A DNA stretch of 64,000 nucleotides from Cladorhizidae sp. MBARI D1340-BT2. Its lineage: Eukaryota > Porifera > Demospongiae > Poecilosclerida > Cladorhizidae. Below, piece by piece: positions 22,601 to 34,600 of this stretch. How positions within the stretch are numbered: the stretch's first letter is position 1; each line of letters begins with the position of its first letter. The translations under genes and the position numbers were made by a program. The DNA lies in the NCBI GenBank assembly GCA_028752905.1, contig JAQNBH010000005.1, forward strand, positions 310,001 to 374,000, in the 5' to 3' direction. Below the pieces are notes generated by a model that was given only the letters and a program-made list of their open reading frames with translations, ran no database searches and was not told the DNA's origin.

Positions 22601-25600
22601 GCAGAGTAGTCGTGGACCTGTACTGGAACACTTGCAGAGTAGTCGTGGACCTGTACTGGAACACTTGCAGAGTAGTCGTGGACCTGTACTGGAACACTTG
22701 CAGAGTAGTCGTGGGCCTGTACTGGAACACTTGCAGAGTAGTCGTGGGCCTGTACTGGAACACTTGCAGAGTAGTCGTGGACCTGTACTGGAACACTTGC
22801 AGAGTAGTCGTGGGCCTGTACTGGAACACTTGCAGAGTAGTCATGGACCTGTACTGGAACACTTGCAGAGTAGTCGTGGACCTGTACTGGAACACTTGCA
22901 GAGTAGTCGTGGGCCTGTACTGGAACACTTGCAGAGTAGTCGTGGACCTGTACTGGAACACTTGCAGAGTAGTCGTGGGCCTGTACTGGAACACTTGCAG
23001 AGTAGTCGTGGACCTGTACTGGAACACTTGCAGAGTAGTCGTGGGCCTGTACTGGAACACTTGCAGAGTAGTCGTGGACCTGTACTGGAACACTTGCAGA
23101 GTAGTCGTGGACCTGTACTGGAACACTTGCAGAGTAGTCGTGGACCTGTACTGGAACACTTGCAGAGTAGTCGTGGACCTGTACTGGAACACTTGCAGAG
23201 TAGTCATGGACCTGTACTGGAACACTTGCAGAGTAGTCGTGGACCTGTACTGGAACACTTGCAGAGTAGTCGTGGGCCTGTATTGGAACACTTGCAGAGT
23301 AGTCGTGGACCTGTACTGGAACACTTGCAGAGTAGTCGTGGACCTGTACTGGAACACTTGCAGAGTAGTCGTGGACCTGTACTGGAACACTTGCAGAGTA
23401 GTCGTGGGCCTGTACTGGAACACTTGCAGAGTAGTCGTGGACCTGTACTGGAACACTTGCAGAGTAGTCGTGGACCTGTACTGGAACACTTGCAGAGTAG
23501 TCGTGGGCCTGTACTGGAACACTTGCAGAGTAGTCGTGGACCTGTACTGGAACACTTGCAGAGTAGTCGTGGACCTGTACTGGAACACTTGCAGAGTAGT
23601 CGTGGACCTGTACTGGAACACTTGCAGAGTAGTCGTGGGCCTGTACTGGAACACTTGCAGAGTAGTCGTGGACCTGTACTGGAACACTTGCAGAGTAGTC
23701 GTGGACCTGTACTGGAACACTTGCAGAGTAGTCGTGGACCTGTATTGGAACACTTGCAGAGTAGTCGTGGGCCTGTATTGGAACACTTGCAGAGTAGTCG
23801 TGGACCTGTACTGGAACACTTGCAGAGTAGTCGTGGGCCTGTACTGGAACACTTGCAGAGTAGTCGTGGGCCTGTACTGGAACACTTGCAGAGTAGTCGT
23901 GGGCCTGTACTGGAACACTTGCATAGTCGTGGACCTGTACTGGAACACATGCAGAGTAGTCGTGGACCTGTACTGGAACACTTGCAGAGTAGTCGTGGAC
24001 CAGTACTGGAACACTTGCAGAGTAGTCGTGGGCCTGTACTGGAACACTTGCAGAGTAGTCGTGGACCTGTACTGGAACACTTGCAGAGTAGTCGTGGACC
24101 TGTACTGGAACACTTGCAGAATAGTCGTGGACCTGTACTGGAACACTTGCAGAGTAGTCGTGGGCCTGTATTGTAGGGCAGCTGAACATAGCTGTTGTGC
24201 TCCCTATCGTAGGGCAGCTGAACATCCGTGGGGGGAGGGTTCAAGCTCAACCCAGCTATAATGTGCTTGACTCTGCTCGGGAGAATCATGCCCTACAATA
24301 TCTGGCACTGTGCCCACCCAAGGCCTTGCTGGAGATCTCGTGGGACGTTGGATCCTGGAGGGGACGGGTTCGCTTGATATGTAGCTGACTGCTATTGCGC
24401 CACCATGGTGCACAAAGTGCCACACCCAGTTAGTCACGCACACCTATTCTATCACATGCCTGGTAACTTGGGACAGTTACACTACAAGGAGATGCCTATG
24501 CTTCTCATCGCCACCATTGTTGCTGCGTGTAGCTTCCTCCATGTCTTGCCACCATTGTTCCAGTCATCACCACCACCATTGTTGCTATGTGTAGTTTCCT
24601 CCATGTCTTGCCACCATTGTTCCAGTCATCGTCACCGCCACCATTGTTGCTGTGTGTAGCTCCCTCCATGTCTTGCCACCATTGTTCCAGTCATCATCAC
24701 CACCATTGTTGCTGTGTGTAGCTTCCTCCATGTCTTGCCACCATTGTTCCAGTCATCGTCACCGCCACCATTGTTGCTGTGTGTAGCTCCCTCCATGTCT
24801 TGCCACCATTGTTCCAGTCATCATCACCACCATTGTTGCTGCGTGTAGCTTCCTCCATGTCTTGCCACCATTGTTCCAGTCATCATCACCACCATTGTTG
24901 CTGCGTGTAGCTTCCTCCATGTCTTGCCACCATTGTTCCAGTCATCATCACCACCATTGTTGATGTGTGGCTCTTCCTCCATGTCTTGCCACCATTGTTC
25001 CAGTCATCATCAACACCATTGTTGCTGTGTGTAGCTTCCTCCATGTCTTGCCACCATTGTTCCAGTCACCACCACCATTGTTGCTCTGTGTAGCTTCCTC
25101 CATGTCTTGCCACCATTGTTCCAGTCATCATCACCACCATTGTTGCTGTGTGTAGCTTCCTCCATGTCTTGCCACCATTGTTCCAGTCACCACCACCATT
25201 GTTGCTGTGTGTAGCTTCCTCCATGTCTTGCCACCATTGTTCCAGTCATCACCACCATTGTTGCTGTGTGTAGCTTCCTCCATGTCTTGCCACCATTGTT
25301 CCAGTCATCACCACCACCATTGTTGCTGTGTGTAGCTTCCTCCATGTCTTGCCACCATTGTTCCAGTCATCATCACCACCATTGTTGCTGTGTGTAGCTT
25401 CCTCCATGTCTTGCCACCATTGTTCCAGTCATCGTCACCGCCACCATTGTTGCTGTGTGTAGCTTCCTCCATGTCTTGCCACCATTGTTCCAGTCATCAC
25501 CACCACCATTGTTGCTGTGTGTAGCTTCCTCCATGTCTTGCCACCATTGTTCCAGTCATCATCACCATTGTTGCTGTGTGTAGCTTCCTCCATGTCTTGC

Positions 25601-28600
25601 CACCATTGTTCCAGTCATCATCACCACCATTGTTGCTGTGTGTAGCTTCCTCCATGTCTTGCCACCATTGTTCCAGTCATCATCACCATTGTTGCTGTGT
25701 GTAGCTTCCTCCATGTCTTGCCACCATTGTTCCAGTCATCATCAACCCCATTGTTGCTGTGTGTAGCTTCCTCCATGTCTTGCCACCATTGTTCCAGTCA
25801 TCATCACCACCATTGTTGCTGTGTGTAGCTTCCTCCATGTCTTGCCACCATTGTTCCAGTCATCATCAACCCCATTGTTGCTGTGTGTAGCTTCCTCCAT
25901 GTCTTGCCACCATTGTTCCAGTCATCATCACCACCATTGTTGCTGTGTGTAGCTTCCTCCATGTCTTGCCACCATTGTTCCAGTCATCACCACCATTGTT
26001 GCTGTGTGTAGCTTCCTCCATGTCTTGCCACCATTGTTCCAGTCATCACCACCATTGTTGCTGTGTGTAGCTTCCTCCATGTCTTGCCACCATTGTTCCA
26101 GTCATCATCACCACCATTGTTGCTGTGTGAGCTTCCTCCATGTCTTGCCACCATTGTTCCAGTCATCACCACCATTGTTGCTGTGTGTAGCTTCCTCCAT
26201 GTCTTGCCACCATTGTTCCAGTCATCACCACCACCATTGTTGCTGTGTGTAGCTTCCTCCATGTCTTGCCACCATTGTTCCAGTCATCACCACCACCATT
26301 GTTGCTGTGTGTAGCTCCCTCCATGTCTTGCCACCATTGTTCCAGTCATCACCACCACCATTGTTGCTGTGTGTAGCTTCCTCCATGTCTTGCCACCATT
26401 GTTCCAGTCACCACCACCATTGTTGCTGTGTGTAGCTTCCTCCATGTCTTGCCACCATTGTTCCAGTCATCATCACCACCATTGTTGCTGTGTGTAGCTT
26501 CCTCCATGTCTTGCCACCATTGTTCCAGTCATCATCACCACCATTGTTGCTGTGTGTAGCTCCCTCCATGTCTTGCCACCATTGTTCCAGTCATCAACAC
26601 CACCATTGTTGCTGTGTGTAGCTCCCTCCATGTCTTGCCACCATTGTTCCAGTCATCGCCACCATTGTTGCTGCGTGTAGCTTCCTCCATGTCTTGCCAC
26701 CATTGTTCCAGTCACCACCACCATTGTTGCTGTGTGTAGCTTCCTCCATGTCTTGCCACCATTGTTCCAGTCATCACCACCATTGTTGCTGTGTGTAGCT
26801 TCCTCCATGTCTTGCCACCATTGTTCCAGTCATCACCACCACCATTGTTGCTGTGTGTAGCTTCCTCCATGTCTTGCCACCATTGTTGCTGTGTGAGCTT
26901 CCTCCATGTCTAGCCACCATTGTTGCTGTGTGTAGCTTCCTCCATGTCTTGCCACCATTGTTCCAGTCATCATCACCACCATTGTTGCTGTGTGTAGCTT
27001 CCTACATGTCTTGCCACCATTGTTCCAGTCATCACCACCATTGTTGCTGTGTGTAGCTTCCTCCATGTCTTGCCACCATTGTTCCAGTCATCATCACCAC
27101 CATTGTTGCTGTGTGTAGCTTCCTCCATGTCTTGCCACCATTGTTCCAGTCATCATCACCACCATTGTTGCTGTGTAGCTTCCTCCATGTCTTGCCACCA
27201 TTGTTCCAGTCACCACCACCATTGTTGCTGTGTGTAGCTTCCTCCATGTCTTGCCACCATTGTTCCAGTCATCACCACCATTGTTGCTGTGTGTAGCTTC
27301 CTCCATGTCTTGCCACCATTGTTCCAGTCATCACCACCATTGTTGCTGTGTGTAGCTTCCTCCATGTCTTGCCACCATTGTTCCAGTCATCATCACCACC
27401 ATTGTTGCTGTGTGTAGCTTCCTCCATGTCTTGCCACCATTGTTCCAGTCACCACCACCATTGTTGCTGTGTGTAGCTTCCTCCATGTCTTGCCACCATT
27501 GTTCCAGTCATCATCGCCACCATTGTTGCTGTGTGTAGCTTCCTCCATGTCTTGCCACCATTGTTCCAGTCATCATCACCACCATTGTTGCTGTGTGTAG
27601 CTTCCTCCATGTCTTGCCAGCATTGTTCCAGTCATCATCACCACCATTGTTGCTGTGTGTAGCTTCCTCCATGTCTTGCCACCATTGTTCCAGTCACCAC
27701 CACCATTGTTGCTGTGTGTAGCTTCCTCCATGTCTTGCCACCATTGTTCCAGTCATCACCACCATTGTTGCTGTGTGTAGCTTCCTCCATGTCTTGCCAC
27801 CATTGTTCCAGTCATCGCCACCATTGTTGCTGTGTATGCAGGTGTTGGAGTATGGACAGCGGCTGATGGCTCTGGCTGGTACTACTTGTAGTAGTAGCCA
27901 CGACAATAACATCAACACTACTGATGGCCATCATGGTCTCAGGTGCAATTCATTAAAGTTTACATGTGACCTATGTTGTCACATGATGTGTGCATGTCAC
28001 ATGATTGTGCATGTGACCTGATGTCATCACATGATCTGTACTTGTGATCTGTAGAGGAAGTGTGAGTGGTTGCATGTCGGCACTGTGCCGGACACACCCT
28101 CTGCTGGCTCAGGAATACTTCATTTCTCCACTTCTGACTCACTTGATGGATGCCAGCTCCCAAAAGAAGGTGTGGCTTCTGCCTTATCTGTGTCCCTCCC
28201 CTTCTCTGGCAGAGCTGCTCCTTCCCAGACTCATTCAGACCATGCAGCAGTTGCTGGGCCCTGCCAAAAGCAGCCCCGCCGATGATGACATGTGGCAAAT
28301 AGTTTGTTCTATCTCTTCAGTCATGCTCAAGGTTGTCGAGCAGTTGGAGGGTCAGGCGCCCACGCTCCTAAGTGCGGCCCATGTGCAGTCCTTGATAAGC
28401 ATGTGCGTGGAGGCAACCCACTCTAGAAGCACGTGCTACAGACAGCAAGTCAGAGAATGGGTGGAGCTTATAGCACGTGTTCTTTCATCTTGTGCTAAGC
28501 ATGCTGGTTCAAGGTACACAGACAAGCAATGAGGTCTTGACATTCAGTAACGTGTAATAGGCTATGGAAGGTCAAAGGTGTTTCTTTGCTGCAAGTTTGT

Positions 28601-31600
28601 TATTAGCATGTTATGTATATGTGAGGTGCACGTGTGTGTGCATGTATATAGGTTGTGTGTGTGTGTGCATGTATATAGGTTGTGTGTGTGCATGTATATA
28701 GGTTGTGTGTGTGTGCATGTATATAGGTTGTGTGTGTGCATGTATATAGGTTGTGTGTGTGTGCATGTATATAGGTTGTGTGTGTGCATGTATATAGGTT
28801 GTGTGTGTGTGTGTGCATGTATATAGGTTGTGTGTGTGCATGTATATAGGTTGTGTGTGTGCATGTATATAGGTTGTGTGTGTGTGCATGTATATAGGTT
28901 GTGTGTGTGCATGTATATAGGTTGTGTGTGTGTGCATGTATATAGGTTGTGTGTGTGTGCATGTATATAGGTTGTGTGTGTGTGTGTGCATGTATATAGG
29001 TTGTGTGTGTGCATGTATATAGGTTGTGTGTGTGCATGTATATAGGTTGTGTGTGTGTGCATGTATATAGGTTGTGTGTGTGTGCATGTATATAGGTTGT
29101 GTGTGCATGTATATAGGTTGTGTGTGTGCTTGTATATAGGTTGTGTGTGTGTGCATGTATATAGGTTGTGTGTGTGTGCATGTATATAGGTTGTGTGTGT
29201 GCATGTATATAGGTTGTGTGTGTGCATGTATATAGGTTGTGTGTGTGTGCATGTATATAGGTTGTGTGTGTGTGCATGTATATAGGTTGTGTGTGTGTGC
29301 ATGTATATAGGTTGTGTGTGTGTGCATGTATATAGGTTGTGTGTGTGTGCATGTATATAGGTTGTGTGTGTGTGCATGTATATAGGTTGTGTGTGTGTGC
29401 ATGTATATAGGTTGTGTGTGTGTGTGCATGTATATAGGTTGTGTGTGTGCATGTATATAGGTTGTGTGTGTGCATGTATATAGGTTGTGTGTGTGCATGT
29501 ATATAGGTTGTGTGTGTGTGTGCATGTATATAGGTTGTGTGTGTGCATGTATATAGGTTGTGTGTGTGTGCATGTATATAGGTTGTGTGTGTGCATGTAT
29601 ATAGGTTGTGAGTGTGTGCATGTATATAGGTTGTGTGTGTGTGCATGTATATAGGTTGTGTGTGTGCATGTATATAGGTTGTGTGTGTGTGTGCATGTAT
29701 ATAGGTTGTGTGTGTGCATGTATATAGGTTGTGAGTGTGTGCATGTATATAGGTTGTGTGTGTGCATGTATATAGGTTGTGTGTGTGCATGTATATAGGT
29801 TGTGTGTGTGCATGTATATAGGTTGTGTGTGTGCATGTATATAGGTTGTGTGTGTGCATGTATATAGGTTGTGTGTGTGCATGTATATAGGTTGTGTGTG
29901 TGTGCATGTATATAGGTTGTGTGTGTGCATGTATATAGGTTGTGTGTGTGCATGTATATAGGTTGTGTGTGTGTGCATGTATATAGGTTGTGTGTGTGCA
30001 TGTATATAGGTTGTGTGTGTGTGCATGTATATAGGTTGTGTGTGTGTGTGCATGTATATAGGTTGTGTGTGTGTGCATGTGTGTAGGTGGAAGGAGTGTA
30101 CATCATGTGTGTACATGTGTGTAGGTGGTGTGAACAGACCATGGGGAGTATCCTGGCGGCAGTGAGCACTGATGGCATAGAGAAGCTACACACTTCAGAC
30201 TTCCTCTGTGTGCCACTGCTGGCAGCTCTTCTTCAAGCAGCGCCTGCTGAGGTGAATATACAAGCACTGCCTAGACAGCTATGGAATGACGATGATGTGT
30301 GTGTGTGTGTAGATGGTGAGTGTGTGGGGTGTGGACTTGTGTGAGCCTCTCAAGAAAGTGGGAAGTTTGCCGATGGATAATGAGAGTACTTTACATGCAG
30401 CGAGAGCCTATGCTTCAATACTGAACAAGGCTGGCGATGGTACCTATCTTGCCCATGCACCCACTGTTCAGTTCTGCTTAGACAACATGTACTTTGAACA
30501 CATGTGCGTATAGCATCTTGGCTAGCTGCAGTGGTGCAGAAGCACACTAACCAACTGTGGATATCCCTTACCTCATGTGGAGAGCAGCAAGAAGACCCCT
30601 CCCCCAGCAAGGAAGATTTGGGGCTGGTGCCTGGTCTTGGGCCTCTGCGGCTGTGGATATGGGTAGGCTGCCACACCCACTGTGTACATGCATGGCATGA
30701 CCTTGTCGTATGTGTAGCTCACCAAAGCCTTGCTGATGAGAGGGCATAAGGAAGGCATGTCCACTGGACATAAGGTAAAATATGCAATACATGGTTGCTA
30801 TAGCAACGTGCATTTCTACTACACAGCTGCTGGAATTGTGCATATGCTCAGACGTGGGTGTGATGAGGGAGGAGGCTGCTAATGGCTTTCGACTAATTCT
30901 ATCAGACCAACAAGATGCACTCAACATGAACTGCCATGCCACCATCAAGGTACGTACGTGGGGAGAGTAGCACTAAAGTATCCCCTGTCATCTCCTTCAT
31001 CGTGTTTAGCTTTTTTATAAGCAACAACTCTTCGTCAGTATTCTACCACATCTGGTACAAGGCATCTCTGAAGTAGTTGAAGGTAAGTGGGAACCTGGCA
31101 GGAGCAACCTTGCTCTCTTTCTGCTCATTCACTCTCTGCCCACCTCATACCACTCGCAGGTAGGAAGCAACATCTGCTCACAGCGCTCTCTCACTTGCTG
31201 GCGGCAGTTCCTCACCAAGTGGTTTTGGGGGAGCTACACAAGGTCACACTAGCAGCTGTTTTATTAGCAACCCTAAAGCATGCACACCCGATTCACCACC
31301 TCTCCACCTAAGCCCACCTCAGCCCACCTCTGTCCCAGCCCACCTCAGCCCACCTCTGTCCCAGCCCACCTCTGTCCCTGCCCACCTCTGTCCCTGCCCA
31401 CCTCTGTCCCAGCCCACCTCAGCCCACCTCTGTCCCTGCCCACCTCTGTCCCTGCCCACCTCTGTCCCAGCCCACCTCTGTCCCAGCCCACCTCAGCCCA
31501 CCTCTGTCCCTGCCCACCTCTGTCCCTGCCCACCTCAGCCCACCTCTGTCCCTGCCCACCTCTGTCCCAGCCCAACTCTGTCCCGGCCCACTTACCCCAA

Positions 31601-34600
31601 TGAGGCCTACTGGATGTTTTAGTTCACATTTACTTGAGATTTGTTGCCACATTTGTGGTCATCACTGGCCAACCCTCCCACCCCTGTTCTACAGGTGCTG
31701 CCTCTGCTGCTCGAGTCGCTATCTAGTGAGGATGCAGGTGTGAAGCAGTCCTCACTGAACACAGTCCTGGGCATATTGCAGGCCACGCCCAACTCCTTCT
31801 CCAGCTACCTCCCTTCTCTGCTGCCTCTCATACTCACTTTGACCTCTGACCCTATAGCCATGGTGTGTTTGTGTGCAGTGAATATTATGGGGGCGTGTGT
31901 TCTTCTAGTAGAGAAGAACCTAAAATCTCAAATTTCAGCTAAAACTCCATTGGCAGTTTAATGATTTGGATTGCTTATAGCTCCACCAAAAATTTCCCCG
32001 AGATCTTCTCCCTCACATAACTCGATACGTCCATTTACTTACCAGTGCACCTCCACAACTCATTTTAGTGTTTGGGAAAAGTTCTGGGTAAGGATCATCA
32101 ATGGCCAATCTATCCGGCTCAAATGCTCTTTAATAAGCAGAATGAAGAACTAAAATCTTCTCTGCTATTTGGTTTGCAGAGTTCTCCTGTGAAACTGCTT
32201 GAAGAAGGCTATAGCTGACCCTGTACCAAGAGCCTACTCTAAAAGCAACAACAACTAGGATGTGTCGAGCACAAGACCCATTTAACAACAACAATGCACA
32301 TGTGAGGTGTTGGTGGCTCACACCTGCACATGTGAGGTGATGGTGGCTCACACCTGCACATGTGAGGTGTTGGTGGCTCACACCTGCACATGTATATTGT
32401 GAGGAGCTGTGGCTCACACCTGCACATGTATAATATTGTGAGGAGCTGTGGCTCACACCTGCACATGTATAATATTGTGAGATGTGGTTCACACCTGCAC
32501 ATGTAATTGTGAGATGCTGTGGTTCACACCTGCACATGTATATTGTGAGGTGCTGTGGTTCACACCTGCACATGTATAATATTGTGAGGAGATGTGGTTC
32601 ACACCTGCACATGTATAATATTGTGAGGAGATGTGGTTCACACCTGCACATGTATATTGTGAGATGCTGTGGTTCACACCTGCACATGTATATTGTGATG
32701 AGCTGTGGTTCACACCTGCACATGTATAATATTGTGAGGAGATGTGGTTCACACCTGCACATGTATATTGTGAGATGCTGTGGTTCACACCTGCACATGT
32801 ATAATATTGTGAGATGTGGTTCACACCTGCACATGTATATTGTGAGGAGCTGTGGTTCACACCTGCACATGTATATTGTGAGGAGCTGTGGCTCACACCT
32901 GCACATGTAATTGTGAGATGCTGTGGTTCACACCTGCATATGTATATTGTGAGGAGCTGTGGTTCACACCTGCACATGTATATTGTGAGGAGCTGTGGTT
33001 CACACCTGCACATGTATATTGTGGTGAGCTGTGGTTCACACCTGCACGTGTATATTGTGAGGTGCTGTGGTTCACACCTGCACATGTATATTGTGAGGAG
33101 CTGTGGTTCACACCTGCACATGTATATTGTGAGGAGCTGTGGCTCACACCTGCACATGTAATTGTGAGATGCTGTGGTTCACACCTGCACATGTATATTG
33201 TGAGATGCTGTGGTTCACACCTGCACATGTATATTGTGAGGAGCTGTGGTTCACACCTGCACATGTATATTGTGATGGGCTGTGGTTCACACCTGCACAT
33301 GTATATTGTGATGAGCTGTGGTTCACACCTGCACGTGTATATTGTGAGGTGCTGTGGTTCACACCTGCACATGTATATTGTGATGAGCTGTGGTTCACAC
33401 CTGCACATGTATATTGTGAGGTGCTGTGGTTCACACCTGCACATGCATATTGTGAGGTGCTGTGGTTCACACCTGCACATGTATATTGTGAGGAGCTGTG
33501 GTTCACACCTGCACATGTATATTGTGAGGTGATGTGGTTCACACCTGCACATGTATATTGTGAGGTGCTGTGGTTCACACCTGCACGTGTATATTGTGAG
33601 GAGCTGTGGCTCACACCTGCACATGTATATTGTGAGGAGCTGTGGTTCACACCTGCACATGTAATTGTGAGGTGATGTGGTTCACACCTGCACATGTATA
33701 TTGTGAGGTGCTGTGGTTCACACCTGCACATGTATATTGTGAGATGCTGTGGTTCACACCTGCACATGTATATTGTGAGGTGATGTGGTTCACACCTGCA
33801 CATGTATATTGTGAGGTGCTGTGGTTCACACCTGCACATGTATATTGTGAGGTGCTGTGGTTCACACCTGTACATGTATATTGTGAGGAGCTGTGGTTCA
33901 CACCTGCACCTGTATATTGTGAGGTGCTGTGGTTCACACCTGCACATGTATATTGTGAGATGCTGTGGTTCACACCTGCACATGTATATTGTGAGGTGAT
34001 GTGGTTCACACCTGCACATGTATATTGTGAGGTGCTGTGGTTCACACCTGCACATGTATATTGTGAGGAGCTGTGGTTCACATATGCACATGTATATTGT
34101 GATGAGCTGTGGCTCACACCTGCACATGTATATTGTGAGGAGCTGTGGTTCACACCTGCACATGTATATTGTGAGGAGCTGTGGTTCACACCTGCACATG
34201 TAATTGTGAGGTGATGTGGTTCACACCTGCACATGTATATTGTGAGGTGCTGTGGTTCACACCTGCACATGTATATTGTGAGATGCTGTGGTTCACACCT
34301 GCACATGTATATTGTGAGGTGATGTGGTTCACACCTGCACATGTATATTGTGAGGTGCTGTGGTTCACACCTGCACATGTATATTGTGAGGTGCTGTGGT
34401 TCACACCTGTACATGTATATTGTGAGGAGCTGTGGTTCACACCTGCACCTGTATATTGTGAGGTGCTGTGGTTCACACCTGCACATGTATATTGTGAGAT
34501 GCTGTGGTTCACACCTGCACATGTATATTGTGAGGTGATGTGGTTCACACCTGCACATGTATATTGTGAGGTGCTGTGGTTCACACCTGCACATGTATAT

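Noticed and set aside
20656..24289. Very long open frames (up to about 670 codons) on both strands in the 33 bp array
   Set aside because: 33 is divisible by three and the unit lacks stops in several frames on each strand. Two-base indels break any single frame. No domain or start context supports translation.
28562..30193. 500-codon minus-strand frames reading His, Thr, Tyr repeats
   Set aside because: Reverse complement of the TG-rich intron array; three overlapping frames are open at once, which real genes do not show.
30313..30513. Uninterrupted exon reading 30313-30513 in one frame (EPLKKVGSLPMDNESTLHAA)
   Set aside because: The 85 bp and 74 bp introns with canonical sites restore the frame on both sides and align with human MMS19. 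The continuous reading ends at a stop and shifts frame from its neighbours.
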